Source of the DNA: Cutibacterium namnetense
GTDB lineage: Bacteria > Actinomycetota > Actinomycetes > Propionibacteriales > Propionibacteriaceae
Reading direction: 5' to 3'
Assembly (NCBI RefSeq): GCF_001642025.1
Contig: NZ_LWHO01000005.1
Span: 62,001 to 126,000, forward strand
DNA: 64,000 bases
This document shows positions 35,108 through 45,148 of the stretch, piece after piece. Position 1 is the stretch's first letter, and each line of letters opens with the position of its first letter. The notes under the pieces are model-generated. The model searched no databases and was not told the origin of the DNA. It saw only the letters and a program-made list of their open reading frames with translations. The translations under genes and the position numbers were made by a program.

Positions 35108-35874
35108 CAGCTGTTGGCCTTGGCAGCAGACAGGTACTTCTCATAGCCCTCAGCCTCAAGCTCCTCGCCCAGCTCCGGACCACCGGTGGCGGCGACGCGG
35201 CCGTCGACGTAGACGTGAACCTGAGTGGGTTTCACGTAGCGCAGGATGCGGGTGTAGTGGGTGATAAGCATCAAACCGTGAGTTGGATCGGTCATGTAGC
35301 GGTTAACGGTGTTGGCAACGACTTTGAGGGCGTCGATATCTAGACCAGAGTCGGTCTCGTCAAGAATGGCGAACTTCGGGTGCAGTAGCTCCAACTGAGC
35401 CATCTCGGAACGCTTCTTCTCGCCGCCAGAAAATCCCTCGTTGACAGAACGCTCAGCGAAGTCTGGATCAAGCTCCTGCCGGGTCAAGGCTTCGTTGACC
35501 TCCTTGACCCAAGTGCGCAGCTTTGGGGCCTGGCCTTCAATAGCAGTGCGGGCGGTGCGCAGGAAGTTAGCGACGGAGACGCCGGGTACCTCGACCGGGT
35601 ACTGCATCGACAGGAACAGGCCGGCACGAGCACGCTCGTCGACGGTCATGGCCAGGAGATCTTCACCATCGAGAGTGACGGAACCACCAGTGACGGTGTA
35701 CTTAGGGTGACCGGCCAGGGTGTATGCCAGGGTCGATTTACCCGAACCGTTCGGGCCCATGATGGCGTGGACCTCTCCGGAATTGATGGTCAGGTCGACT
35801 CCCTTAAGGATCTGCTTGGGGCCGGCCTCGGTCTCAACGTCGACGTGAAGGTCATTGATCTGCAGGGTTGCCAT
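35107..35874 (-). CDS. sufC: SufC ATPase of the SUF scaffold
   Basis: 255 aa ABC-type ATPase: Walker A GPNGSGKSTLAY, signature FSGGEKKRSEMAQL, Walker B FAILDETDSGLD. The SufC form ends YEKYLSAAK. It binds SufB and SufD in the cytosolic scaffold. The stop overlaps the sufS start. Confidence 0.96.
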   Translation of the reverse strand: MATLQINDLHVDVETEAGPKQILKGVDLTINSGEVHAIMGPNGSGKSTLAYTLAGHPKYTVTGGSVTLDGEDLLAMTVDERARAGLFLSMQYPVEVPGVSVANFLRTARTAIEGQAPKLRTWVKEVNEALTRQELDPDFAERSVNEGFSGGEKKRSEMAQLELLHPKFAILDETDSGLDIDALKVVANTVNRYMTDPTHGLMLITHYTRILRYVKPTQVHVYVDGRVAATGGPELGEELEAEGYEKYLSAAKANS

Positions 35875-35880
35875 GGTGGT

Positions 35881-36204
35881 TCAGGACTCCTTGGTGATGG
35901 GATTGACGACGTCGACGAGAACGTCGTCGCCGTCGATAGTCACGGGGTAGACGGGAAGTGGTTCAGTGGCAGGGAGGCTACGTGGCTCCCCGGTGCGCAA
36001 GTCGAAGAAGGAGCCGTGCATGTAGCACTCCAAGCCGCAATCGACGACCTCTCCATCGACCATCGGCACCTCGGCGTGGGTACATATAGCTCCAACGGCG
36101 AAGACCTCGCCATTGGTGCGCACCAGGACGACGTCGGTGCCGTCAACCTCGAACTCCTGCGGAGAATTCTCCTTCAGGGCCGAGACAGTAGTGACGACGG
36201 GCAT
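35881..36204 (-). CDS. Rieske-type ferredoxin of the SUF operon
   Basis: 107 aa. The Rieske 2Fe-2S ligands are C41 and H43 (CTHAEV) and C60 and H63 (CYMHGS). This small non-heme ferredoxin is a regular member of actinobacterial suf operons between sufD and sufC. It may give electrons for cluster assembly, but its task is not settled. It starts at the sufD stop and is 6 bp from sufC. Confidence 0.92.
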   Translation of the reverse strand: MPVVTTVSALKENSPQEFEVDGTDVVLVRTNGEVFAVGAICTHAEVPMVDGEVVDCGLECYMHGSFFDLRTGEPRSLPATEPLPVYPVTIDGDDVLVDVVNPITKES

Positions 36205-37412
36205 CAGTCCTCCTCCACCGAGGTGGAGGATCCGAGGCTCTCGACAAGTTCGGCCTCAATGCGAGCCACAAGCTCCTCAGAAATCTCGGGCACGTCGATC
36301 TTGCGGACGATGTCGGTGAAGAAACCGTGCACGACAAGGCGGCGAGCCTCAGCCTCTTCGACACCACGCGACTGCAGGTAAAACAGCTGCTCAGCGTCGA
36401 AACGTCCAGTGGAGGCTGAGTGCCCGGCACCGCGAATATTGCCGGTCTGGATCTCCAGGTTTGGTACCGCGTCAGCACGGCAGCCCTCGGTGAGGACGAG
36501 ATTCTTGTTGGACTCATAGGTGTCGATGTCCTCCGCCACCGGACGGATAAGTACGTCACCGATCCACACTGAGTGCGCATCCTTACCCTGCAAGCAGCCA
36601 CGGAAGTCCACGTGAGACTCGGTGCTGGGGGCGTCGTGATCAACGAACAACCGGTGCTCGATGTGCTGACCGGCATCGGCGAAGTAGGCGCCGAGCTGGG
36701 TCAGGTTGCCGCCGGGACCGCAATAGGAGGCCGTCTGACAGATGCGCACGGCCTTGCCGCCAAAGCTGGCCTGGGCGGTGCGGACAGTGGCGTCGCGACC
36801 AATCTCGAACGAGATCTGAGCCCCGTGGATAGCAGCGTCGTCCCATTCCTGGACGAAAAGCACAGTGGCATGTGCACCGTCGCCAATACGGAAGGTCCAG
36901 TTCTCACCGAGGTGAGCCACGCCACGATGACGCACAATGACGGTGACTTCGGCATGGTTACCGATCTCGATGACCACGTTGTGATGACAGGGGATATCAC
37001 TGCTGCGACCGGTGACAACGACCTCAACCGGAGCTTTGAAGGAGGCCTCAGCGGGGATGACAACGTGGCGATTAACGGCGTGGGGGTCAGCGGCAGCCAA
37101 GGCCGACAGCCGGTCCTGCGGGGTCTCGGCCAATCCCTTCAACTCGCTCGTGGCCAGCTCGGTGATGGTGATGCCGTCAGCCCCCTGGACGTCAACGTCG
37201 ATTGCGTTGGCCTCCTGACTTGACTCGAGGGCGACCTCAGACAGAACCGGCGTGAAGGTCTTAATTGGGGTGAACCGCCAGATCTCCTCGCGCCCGGTGG
37301 GCATGGGGTGATCAGCGATCTCCCACGATGGGGTGGGGTGCAGATGGGATTCGACGTCGCCTTCGATGGCGACGTTGTGGCCCTTGTGGGGCGCGGCAAC
37401 TGGTGCGCTCAA
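36204..37412 (-). CDS. sufD: SufD scaffold protein
   Basis: 402 aa. I chose TTG 37412 (MSAPVAAPHKGHNVAIEG) because the residues before it are Ser/Arg-rich noise that would fill the sufB-sufD gap; the start is therefore uncertain. The C-terminal beta-helix and FDAEQLFYLQSRGVEEAEARRLVVHGFF block match SufD/SufB. Forms the SufBC2D complex with SufB and SufC. Confidence 0.9.
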   Translation of the reverse strand: MSAPVAAPHKGHNVAIEGDVESHLHPTPSWEIADHPMPTGREEIWRFTPIKTFTPVLSEVALESSQEANAIDVDVQGADGITITELATSELKGLAETPQDRLSALAAADPHAVNRHVVIPAEASFKAPVEVVVTGRSSDIPCHHNVVIEIGNHAEVTVIVRHRGVAHLGENWTFRIGDGAHATVLFVQEWDDAAIHGAQISFEIGRDATVRTAQASFGGKAVRICQTASYCGPGGNLTQLGAYFADAGQHIEHRLFVDHDAPSTESHVDFRGCLQGKDAHSVWIGDVLIRPVAEDIDTYESNKNLVLTEGCRADAVPNLEIQTGNIRGAGHSASTGRFDAEQLFYLQSRGVEEAEARRLVVHGFFTDIVRKIDVPEISEELVARIEAELVESLGSSTSVEED

Positions 37413-37464
37413 CGCGGTGTCTCTCTTTCTCGAAAAAGTAGGGTTCGTTGGTGCTGAGGTCGGA

Positions 37465-38913
37465 TCAGCCGACCGCGCCCTCCATCTGCAGTTCGATGAG
37501 TCGGTTGAGCTCCAGGGCATACTCCATCGGCAACTCCTTGGCGATGGGCTCGACAAATCCGCGCACGATCATGGCCATCGCCTCCTCCTCGGTCAGACCA
37601 CGCTGCATGAGGTAGAACAGCTGGTCCTCGCTCACCTTGGAGACAGTGGCCTCGTGAGCCATCGACACCTCGTCAGTACGGATGTCGTTGTAGGGGTAGG
37701 TGTCCGACCGCGAGATATCGTCAACGAGCAGGGCGTCACAGCGCACGGCCGAAGACGAGTGGTGGGCATCTTTACCGACGGCAACTAGGCCGCGGTAGGC
37801 GGAACGTCCCCCACCCTGCGAGATCGACTTAGAGACGATCGTCGACGAGGTGTAGGAGGCGTTATGGATCATTTTGGCGCCGGTATCCTGGTGCTGGCCC
37901 TCAGCAGCAAAAGCAACCGACAGTGCCTCTCCCTTGGCGTGGGGACCCATGAGGTAGCAGGCCGGGTACTTCATGTTGGCCTTAGAACCGATGTTGCCGT
38001 CAATCCACTCCATCGTGCCGCCCTCTTCGACATAGGCACGCTGGGTGACGAGGTTGTACACGTTATTCGACCAGTTCTGGATGGTCGTGTAGCGACAGCG
38101 AGCGTTCTTCTTGACGATGATCTCGACGACCGCGGCGTGCAGCGAATCCGACTTATAGATCGGGGCGGTGCAGCCCTCGACGTAATGGACGTACGCACCC
38201 TCATCGACGATAATCAGGGTCCGCTCGAACTGTCCGAGATTCTCGGTATTCATACGGAAGTAGGCCTGCAGCGGGATAGTGCAGTGGACGCCCTTCGGCA
38301 CATATATGAAGGAACCACCCGACCACACCGCCGAGTTGAGGGCCGAGAACTTGTTGTCGCCAAGCGGCACAGCGCTGGCAAAGTGCTCGCGGAAGAGCTC
38401 CGGCTCCTCCTTGAGTGCAGTATCAGTATCCAGGAAGACGACGCCCTGTTTGCCGAGCTCCTCGTTAATCTTGTGGTAGACCACTTCAGACTCGTACTGG
38501 GCCGCAACGCCGGCAACCAGTCGATCCTTCTCGGCCTCCGGGATGCCCAGACGGTCGTAAGTGCTCTTAATATCGGCGGGTAGGTCCTCCCAAGACGCCG
38601 CCTGACGCTCCTGAGCGCGCACGAAGTACTTGATCTGGTCGAAGTCGATCGTGCTGATGTCAACACCCCATGTCGGCATCGGCTTGCGCTGGAAAAGCTT
38701 GAGGGCCTTAAGACGCATGTCAAGCATCCACTGCGGCTCATGCTTCATAGCCGAGATACCGCGCACCACATCCTCGGACAGTCCGCGCCGGGAAGCAGCG
38801 GCGTAAGCGTCAGAGTCATGCCAGCCATATTTGTAGCCGCTCAGGGCAGCCAGGTGTTCGTCCTGGCTGGCACCGGCGCCCGGGAGGCTTGCGGGAGGGT
38901 CAACCTGGGTCAT
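37465..38913 (-). CDS. sufB: SufB scaffold protein
   Basis: 482 aa. Typical SufB text: [47 protein letters not shown] and a C-terminal [25 protein letters not shown]. The main site of cluster assembly. It overlaps the end of the regulator gene by 4 bp (ATGA). Confidence 0.96.
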   Translation of the reverse strand: MTQVDPPASLPGAGASQDEHLAALSGYKYGWHDSDAYAAASRRGLSEDVVRGISAMKHEPQWMLDMRLKALKLFQRKPMPTWGVDISTIDFDQIKYFVRAQERQAASWEDLPADIKSTYDRLGIPEAEKDRLVAGVAAQYESEVVYHKINEELGKQGVVFLDTDTALKEEPELFREHFASAVPLGDNKFSALNSAVWSGGSFIYVPKGVHCTIPLQAYFRMNTENLGQFERTLIIVDEGAYVHYVEGCTAPIYKSDSLHAAVVEIIVKKNARCRYTTIQNWSNNVYNLVTQRAYVEEGGTMEWIDGNIGSKANMKYPACYLMGPHAKGEALSVAFAAEGQHQDTGAKMIHNASYTSSTIVSKSISQGGGRSAYRGLVAVGKDAHHSSSAVRCDALLVDDISRSDTYPYNDIRTDEVSMAHEATVSKVSEDQLFYLMQRGLTEEEAMAMIVRGFVEPIAKELPMEYALELNRLIELQMEGAVG

Positions 38914-39674
38914 GAATGATCCTTTCGGATGGATGGACGCTTGGACGGCTCGGCCAGGGCTCGACGGGTAATCTCAACATCGACGGGAACGTGGGTGGTG
39001 CATACCCCATCGCCGTGGGCGATCGTCGCCAACCGCTGGACGTGGGACCCGAGGAGTTCCGAAAACAGCTGGGTTTCAACCTCACATAGCTGCGGAAATA
39101 CCTTGGCCACTTCGGCCACTGGGCAATTGTGTTGACAGATCTGTTGCCCCGCACCAGCCGGTTGAATGGTGGCCACGTAGCCGTCAGCCGACAAGGCCTC
39201 AGCCAGCAATTGAGCTGGGACTTCGTCAGGCCGCGTCTGACGCAGCGCACGGTAACGCGACTCAATGTCATCGACTCGAGCCTTAGCGACCGCGTCGAGG
39301 GCAGAAGGGCCTGCTGCATTGGCAAGCTGTCGAAGGGCCGATATCGCCAAGTCGTCGTAAGCGGTGTAATAGTCGGCCCGCCCATGATCGGTCAGGAAGA
39401 ACACGCGGGAAGGACGACCCCTTCCGCGAGTTCCGAAAACCCTCTTCTCACGGGAATCTACGAGGCCGTGGCTCACAAGAGCGCTGAGATGACGACGCAC
39501 CGCAGCCGCTGTCAGACCGAGACGATCGGCTAGCTCGCTGGCCGTCGACGGGCCATTGTGCAGGATGGACGACATCACACGATCCCTCGTGGAGTTGTCC
39601 GAGATCTCCTGCTTGTGCTCGCCGACGACGTCGCGACCTGCGACGGCCACCTCGGTGTCGGTCGAATTTTTCAC
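38910..39674 (-). CDS. sufR: SufR-type Fe-S sensing repressor of the SUF operon
   Basis: 254 aa from GTG 39674 (GGAG upstream). The N-terminal winged HTH has [30 protein letters not shown] and the wing [12 protein letters not shown]. The C-terminal domain has the cysteines expected to hold an Fe-S cluster: [12 protein letters not shown] and QLCEVETQ. First gene of the operon. By analogy with SufR and Rv1460 it should repress the operon while it holds its cluster. Confidence 0.93.
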   Translation of the reverse strand: MKNSTDTEVAVAGRDVVGEHKQEISDNSTRDRVMSSILHNGPSTASELADRLGLTAAAVRRHLSALVSHGLVDSREKRVFGTRGRGRPSRVFFLTDHGRADYYTAYDDLAISALRQLANAAGPSALDAVAKARVDDIESRYRALRQTRPDEVPAQLLAEALSADGYVATIQPAGAGQQICQHNCPVAEVAKVFPQLCEVETQLFSELLGSHVQRLATIAHGDGVCTTHVPVDVEITRRALAEPSKRPSIRKDHS

Positions 39675-39686
39675 AACTCCATTGTT

Positions 39687-39697
39687 GCCTAAAAGGC
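39687..39697. promoter_or_regulatory. Short palindrome before sufR, possible SufR site
   Basis: GCCT-AAA-AGGC lies 13 bp upstream of the sufR GTG. Its place fits auto-repression, but it is short and I do not know the SufR consensus in this genus. The sequence from 39698 to 39900 shows nothing else I can name. Confidence 0.25.
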
Positions 39698-39909
39698 GAC
39701 TGGTGCAAGTAAGTTAACCCTAAGCGAAAACAGCGAACACCACGCCCTCTTAGAGCCCGCCAATCGCCGACGCGCCACCCCCGAGACACGAAGACAGCAC
39801 AAGCACAACCGGCACTAACCCAGCGCACCCGGCCAAGGCGCGCTCAATCTCACAGCGCACAGCGGGGCAGCAAAACCTCAGATCGACCCCTGGACACCAA
39901 TGAAAGATT

Positions 39910-39977
39910 TTGCAAGAATTGCGTCAGCTTGCAAGGCCGTGACAACGAAGTGTCCTTCTCATGCAAGAGCCCTTGCT
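39910..39977 (+). promoter_or_regulatory. Candidate LacI/MalR operator cluster before the sugar importer
   Basis: TTGCAAG occurs twice in direct orientation (39910-39916 and 39929-39935); the second is inside the palindrome CTTGCAAG (39928-39935). A third element, GCAAG-AGCC-CTTGC, lies at 39963-39976. The CTTGCA(A/G) unit recalls the direct repeats bound by MalR/Reg1 in Streptomyces, from memory. The LacI regulator at 43919 is the likely ligand. Confidence 0.5.
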
Positions 39978-40017
39978 CGACGATGAGCGTCGAGCTGCCT
40001 CGAAAGGTGTAACCCCC

Positions 40018-41283
40018 ATGTCCGACATCACCCGTCGCTCAATGCTCCTGGGAAGCCTCGGTGCTGCTGCCATCAGCGTCCTGTCCGCATGTGGTGGCAA
40101 CGATTCTCCCTCACCATCCACCTCCTCGACATCAGGTAAAAGCTCCTCCGCAGCTGGAGCCGCCGGATCGATCCTGGTGTGGACCGACTCCAACCGCGAA
40201 CCCGTTTTGCGCAAAGTTGCCGAACAGTTCAAATCCGATACCGGCGTCACCGTCAAGCTGGCCGTCAAGGACTTTGCCCAAATTCCCGACGACTTCATCA
40301 CCCAGGTACCCACCGGCAAGGGCCCCGACGCCACCATCGCCGCCCACGACGCCACCGGGCGCATGGTCCAAAATGGCGTTGTCGCTCCCCTGGAGCTCGG
40401 TGATACCTCCGCTTACCAAGACGTTGCCGTCCAGGCTTTCACCGTCAACGGCAAAATCTACGGTGTCCCGTACGCCACTGAAAACATTGCCCTGGTTCGC
40501 AATACCACATTCGCCAAGAACGCTCCGAAGACCTTCAACGAGATGATCGATATGGGCAAGAATTCCGGGGCCAAGTACCCCTTTCTTGTCGGCTTGGATC
40601 CCAAACAGTCCGATCCGTACCACCTGTACCCATTCCAAGCCTCTTTCGGGGCTCCAGTCTTTAGGCTCAAGGACAACGGATTCGATTCCAGCAAGGTTGC
40701 CATGGGCGGTGCCAATGGCGATAAGTTTGCGTCCTGGCTAGCCGATCAGGGCAAGAGCAAGAACTTCAACCTGAATATTTCCCAGGACATCTCAAAAGAT
40801 CTGTTCGCAAAAGGCCAGGCAGCATTCATCCTCACCGGGCCCTGGAACCTCGACAGTTTCAAGAAGGCCAACATCAAGTACGAGATCAGCGACATCCCCT
40901 CGGCCGGCGATCAGTCCGCCACACCGTTCGTCGGCGTCCAAGGATTCTGGATGAGCGCCAAGACCAAGAACGCGGTCGCCACCCAAAAATTCCTCGTCGA
41001 GTACATAGGAAACCCGGACGTCCAGGCCGAGCTATTCAAAGTAGGAAACCGTCCGCCAGCCAACAAGCAGGCCTTTGAAAAGGCCGAGGCCGATAAAGAC
41101 GTCGCCGCATTCGGTATTGTCGGTCAGAAAGCCGTCCCGATGCCGAACATCCCGGCCATGGGCTCAGTGTGGGCCGACTGGGGCGTTGCTCAGGCTGAAA
41201 TCATTAGCGGCAAGGCTTCTGACCCAAAGGCTATCTGGGACAAGATGGTCAAGGCTATCGACGAAAAGATCATGAAGGGCTGA
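40018..41283 (+). CDS. malE: Maltose/maltodextrin-type ABC transporter substrate-binding lipoprotein
   Basis: 421 aa from ATG 40018. A lipoprotein signal with a twin-arginine start (RRSMLLGSLGAAAISVLS) ends at the lipobox Cys, C25. The mature part is a MalE-like sugar-binding protein (LVWTDSNREPVLRKVAEQF, GKGPDATIAAHDATGRMVQNG, AFILTGPWNL). Upstream it has the candidate operator cluster. Exact sugar unknown; the context of two MalF/MalG-type permeases favours maltodextrins. Confidence 0.88.
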   Translation: MSDITRRSMLLGSLGAAAISVLSACGGNDSPSPSTSSTSGKSSSAAGAAGSILVWTDSNREPVLRKVAEQFKSDTGVTVKLAVKDFAQIPDDFITQVPTGKGPDATIAAHDATGRMVQNGVVAPLELGDTSAYQDVAVQAFTVNGKIYGVPYATENIALVRNTTFAKNAPKTFNEMIDMGKNSGAKYPFLVGLDPKQSDPYHLYPFQASFGAPVFRLKDNGFDSSKVAMGGANGDKFASWLADQGKSKNFNLNISQDISKDLFAKGQAAFILTGPWNLDSFKKANIKYEISDIPSAGDQSATPFVGVQGFWMSAKTKNAVATQKFLVEYIGNPDVQAELFKVGNRPPANKQAFEKAEADKDVAAFGIVGQKAVPMPNIPAMGSVWADWGVAQAEIISGKASDPKAIWDKMVKAIDEKIMKG

Positions 41284-41380
41284 TAGCAGATATCGGGGGC
41301 GTACGCCATCGTGCGCTCCACCCTCCCAACGCCAAGGACGGCGTTTCCCCTGACCCCGTGAAACTGGAGAGCCCCACATC

Positions 41381-42985
41381 ATGTCGCCATCGTCAACCAC
41401 CAACCACGAGGTGCGAGAAAAGCGTATCGCCGCAGCAAGTGGTAAATACTGCGGGTCATTGGGAGCCTGGATCATCAAGATTGCCTTGCTCAGCATCCTC
41501 GACGCCATCGCCGTCTACGGCGTTATGACCGCCATTGCCCACGGTTCGGCCCTGATGGCCGTCGGCATCGCTGCTATCGCCGTCATCGTCACCGTCATTT
41601 ACTTACCGCCCAACCGGATGTTGCCCGCCAAGTATCTGGCCCCGGGCATCATCTTCATGCTCATCTTCTCAGTGGGCGTGATGGCTTACACGATCTACGT
41701 GGGTTTCACGAACTATGGCGACGGCCACAACGGCAGCCGCGACGATGCCATCGCCGCCATCCAACGCAACAACCAGGAACGCGTCCCCAATGCTCCGGTC
41801 TATCACTCGAGCGTCGCCGAAAAGGACGGCAAGCTGGCCCTGGTCGTCGTTGACCCCGGCACCAGGAGGGTGCAGGCTGGCACCCCAGATCAGCCTCTGA
41901 AGCCGGTCAAGGGAGCTGAGCTTAACTCTTTGGGCACGATCAAGGATCTTCCGGGCTACCGCCTCCTCCCCTTCTCCGAGGTGTCCCAACGCAGTAACGA
42001 GATATCTCAGCTGCAAGTTCCCGTCTCCAAAGACTCTTCAGCCCGATACATCCGCACCACCACCGGCTCACAGGCCTTCGAGTTCACCTCGACGATGACC
42101 TACAACAAGGCGGCCGGAACGATGACCGATAACAAGGGCACCGTCTACAAAGACAATGGACGTGGCAATTTCGTGTCAGCCTCCGGCAAAGCGCTAGAAC
42201 CAGGCTGGAAAGTCACCGTCGGGTTCTCTAATTTCAAGAAGGCTCTCACCGACCACGAGGTACGAGGGCCATTCCTGCGTGTAACCGCGTGGACGTTCGC
42301 ATTCGCGGTGCTTTCGGTACTCACCACCTTCGCTCTCGGCCTAGCCCTGGCCCTGTTGTTCAACGACACGACCATGCGAGGACAAAAGATCTACCGAATA
42401 CTCATCCTGCTGCCCTACGCCTTCCCGGGCTTCCTGTCAGCTCTGGTGTGGTCGGGCATGTTCAATCAACAGTTTGGCTTCATCAACCAGGTATTACTGG
42501 GCGGGGCGTCGGTCCCGTGGCTGACTGATCCTTGGATTGCTAAGGCGGCCGTTCTCATCGTCAACCTATGGCTGGGCTTCCCCTACATGTTCATCGTCTC
42601 GACGGGTGCCCTGCAGTCCATCCCGGCCGACATTCTGGAAGCTTCCCGGATCGACGGCGCGAGCACCTGGCGAACCTTTACGAAGATCAAGCTTCCGCTG
42701 CTCATGGTGCCGCTGGCCCCGCTACTCATCAGCTCCTTCGCCTTCGGCTTCAATAACCTCGTCCTCATCTACATGCTGACCCTCGGTGGTCCCCGGTTTA
42801 CCGACACCAGCCTCGACGTCGGCGCTACCGACATCCTTATCTCTATGGTGTACAAGGTTGCCTTCTCGGAAGCTGGGCGCGACTACGGCCTAGCGAGCGC
42901 GTTCTCCGTCATCATCTTCATCATTGTCGGCGTGATCTCCTGGCTCGGGTTCCGCCAGACCAAGTCCCTTGAGGAGATTAACTAA
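41381..42985 (+). CDS. malF: MalF-type ABC sugar permease
   Basis: 534 aa. Three N-terminal membrane segments, a large extracytoplasmic domain (about residues 110-290) like the MalF P2 loop, then five membrane segments. The EAA motif that docks the ATPase is EASRIDGASTWRTFTKIKLPLL. It shares one base with malG (TAATG). Confidence 0.9.
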   Translation: MSPSSTTNHEVREKRIAAASGKYCGSLGAWIIKIALLSILDAIAVYGVMTAIAHGSALMAVGIAAIAVIVTVIYLPPNRMLPAKYLAPGIIFMLIFSVGVMAYTIYVGFTNYGDGHNGSRDDAIAAIQRNNQERVPNAPVYHSSVAEKDGKLALVVVDPGTRRVQAGTPDQPLKPVKGAELNSLGTIKDLPGYRLLPFSEVSQRSNEISQLQVPVSKDSSARYIRTTTGSQAFEFTSTMTYNKAAGTMTDNKGTVYKDNGRGNFVSASGKALEPGWKVTVGFSNFKKALTDHEVRGPFLRVTAWTFAFAVLSVLTTFALGLALALLFNDTTMRGQKIYRILILLPYAFPGFLSALVWSGMFNQQFGFINQVLLGGASVPWLTDPWIAKAAVLIVNLWLGFPYMFIVSTGALQSIPADILEASRIDGASTWRTFTKIKLPLLMVPLAPLLISSFAFGFNNLVLIYMLTLGGPRFTDTSLDVGATDILISMVYKVAFSEAGRDYGLASAFSVIIFIIVGVISWLGFRQTKSLEEIN

Positions 42986-43890
42986 TGAGCACCGCAACAG
43001 TGACCTCTGCGATCAGAGGTGCCAACCGCCCGACCTCGTTTTCCAAACGGCTCAACTCACAGTGGTGGCGTCACCTCCTCGGCATCGTCGCCGTAGTCTT
43101 CGCGGCCTTCCCACTGGTCTACGTCCTCTCGGCTTCCCTCGCACCGGGTGGCACCCTGACTGGTTCAAACAAGCTGTTCTCCCAGATCGATTTCTCGAAC
43201 TACTCCAGGCTTCTGAGTGACCCGGTGCGTCCCTATGGGCAGTGGTACCTCAACACCCTCGTCATCGCCGCTGTCACCGCCGCGCTAACAGTCTTCTTGG
43301 GAGCCCTTGCCTCCTACAGCTTCTCTCGAATGCGCTTCAAGGGACGCCGTGGCGGGCTGCTGAGCCTCATGCTGATACAGATGTTCCCGCAGCTATTGAC
43401 GGTAGTCGCCATTTTCCTGCTGCTCACCTGGCTCGGTGACATCTACCCGGTGTTAGGCGTTGGGTCAAGAATGGCCCTCATCATGGTCTACTTGGGTGGC
43501 GCTCTGGGAGCCAATACCTACCTCATGTACGGATTCTTCAATACCGTGCCGCAATCCCTCGACGAGGCAGCACGAGTGGACGGCGCCGGCCATGCCCGCA
43601 TTTTCTTTACCCTCATCCTGCCATTAGTAGCCCCGATTCTGGCGGTCGTCGGTTTGCTGAGCTTCATTGGCTCCTTCACTGAGTATGTCGTGGCCTCGGT
43701 AATCCTCGGCGCCGATCCGCACACCTCCACCCTGGCCATCGGCTTGTATCAGTACGTGTCCACCGAGACCAGTTCCAACTGGGGTGTCTTCGCAGCCGGC
43801 GCTGTCCTGGCCGCCCTACCCCCGATGGTGCTGTTCCTGTGGCTACAGAAGTACATTGTCTCCGGCCTAACCGGCGGGGCCGTCAAATAA
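42985..43890 (+). CDS. malG: MalG-type ABC sugar permease
   Basis: 301 aa, six membrane segments. EAA motif DEAARVDGAGHARIFFTLILPLVAP and a C-terminal GLTGGAVK like MalG. No ATPase gene follows, so the importer must use an MsmK/MalK-type ATPase from elsewhere. Confidence 0.92.
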   Translation: MSTATVTSAIRGANRPTSFSKRLNSQWWRHLLGIVAVVFAAFPLVYVLSASLAPGGTLTGSNKLFSQIDFSNYSRLLSDPVRPYGQWYLNTLVIAAVTAALTVFLGALASYSFSRMRFKGRRGGLLSLMLIQMFPQLLTVVAIFLLLTWLGDIYPVLGVGSRMALIMVYLGGALGANTYLMYGFFNTVPQSLDEAARVDGAGHARIFFTLILPLVAPILAVVGLLSFIGSFTEYVVASVILGADPHTSTLAIGLYQYVSTETSSNWGVFAAGAVLAALPPMVLFLWLQKYIVSGLTGGAVK

Positions 43891-43918
43891 CGCTGCCACG
43901 TTACCGAGAAGAGGAACT

Positions 43919-44947
43919 ATGAGCGGACCAACCTTGGCCGACATCGCCGACCAGGCGGGCGTGAGCCAGGCCACCGTCTCGCGAGTCCTAAACGACAAGC
44001 CGGGAGTATCGGGCTCCACCCGGCAATGTGTCCTTACCGCTCTCGACGTCCTGGGGTATCAACGCCCCACCCATCTCAAGCCCGTCAGCACCGGCCTGGT
44101 AGGACTCATCGTCCCTGAACTCACTAATCCAGTCTTCGCGAGCCACGCCCAAGCCGTTGAGACCCTGCTCGCGAGGGAGGGGTACGCCACAGCAGTGTGC
44201 ACCCAAGCCCCCGGCGGCATGCGCGAGGACGACTACATCAGGGTGCTGCGATCGTGTCAGGTCGCCGGGATCATCGTTATATCCGGGTCTCACGCCGACA
44301 CCACGGCGGATATCTCTACCTACCACGAACTGATTGCTGTCGGACTGCCGTTAGTCCTTATCAACGGCTACTCCCCCAGCATTGCAGTTCCCCAGATCAG
44401 TGACGACGATATGGCTGCCATGGACCAGGCCGTTGCACACCTGGTTGGGTTAGGTCACCAGCACCTGGGCCTGGCCGTCGGCCCACGCCGATACGTTCCA
44501 GTGCAACGCAAGGAGCAAGCTCTGCGGACTGCCATGAATCGTCGGCTCGACGGACGTGGCAGGGTCACCGTCAGCAATACGGTCTTCTCTGTTGACGGCG
44601 GGGCTCGTGCCGCCGTTGACCTGCTCGGCCAAGGGGTCAGCGCCATCATCTGCGGCTCCGATCTGATGGCCTTGGGAGCGATTCGCGCCGCTCGAGCACA
44701 GGGACTGTCGGTTCCTCGCGATGTATCAGTGATTGGGTGCGACGACTCGGCCCTCATGAGGTACACCGATCCCCCACTGACGAGTCTTCGTCAAGACGTT
44801 GAGCTCATTTCCACGATGGCGGTCCAATCCCTCATGGGGCTAATTCGCGGCGACACCGCCTTTCTCGGTGAACGTCTGGTGCGACCCGAACTCGTCATCC
44901 GGGCCACGACGGCGCCAGTCCGAGTGCCGACTGCGAATCCCTCTTGA
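43919..44947 (+). CDS. LacI-family transcription regulator
   Basis: 342 aa. N-terminal HTH TLADIADQAGVSQATVSRVLNDKPGVS, hinge, then a periplasmic-binding-protein-like sensor domain ending with SVIGCDDSALMRYTDPPLTSLRQD. It follows malG by 28 bp, so it probably controls the importer, perhaps through the CTTGCAAG elements. Confidence 0.93.
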   Translation: MSGPTLADIADQAGVSQATVSRVLNDKPGVSGSTRQCVLTALDVLGYQRPTHLKPVSTGLVGLIVPELTNPVFASHAQAVETLLAREGYATAVCTQAPGGMREDDYIRVLRSCQVAGIIVISGSHADTTADISTYHELIAVGLPLVLINGYSPSIAVPQISDDDMAAMDQAVAHLVGLGHQHLGLAVGPRRYVPVQRKEQALRTAMNRRLDGRGRVTVSNTVFSVDGGARAAVDLLGQGVSAIICGSDLMALGAIRAARAQGLSVPRDVSVIGCDDSALMRYTDPPLTSLRQDVELISTMAVQSLMGLIRGDTAFLGERLVRPELVIRATTAPVRVPTANPS

Positions 44948-45030
44948 GGGCCGCAGCCACCGAGCCGCGCTGCGCCTATGAGCGATAGCAGCTCCGTCGG
45001 GTGACATTCTGCACATCGCGACTCTGAGTG

Positions 45031-45059
45031 CTGACAAGGGGGCCGCCACGTCATACGGT
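45031..45059 (+). promoter_or_regulatory. Promoter of the H+-pyrophosphatase gene
   Basis: CTGACA (45031-45036), a 17-bp spacer and TACGGT (45054-45059) fit a sigma-A promoter of the TAnnnT type. A short inverted repeat, CCTGCA-CTAA-TGCAGG (45071-45086), would lie at the 5' end of the transcript. Confidence 0.5.
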
Positions 45060-45148
45060 TAGAAGTAAGGCCTGCACTAATGCAGGTGCACGACAGCTCT
45101 CAGGGAAGAGACAGAATCGTGAACACGATTAACAAGGGGATTTGCCCC

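Noticed and set aside
45071-45086. CCTGCA-CTAA-TGCAGG as a terminator of the LacI gene
   Set aside because: Only six pairs, no T-run, and it lies downstream of the hppA promoter; kept only as a note with that promoter.
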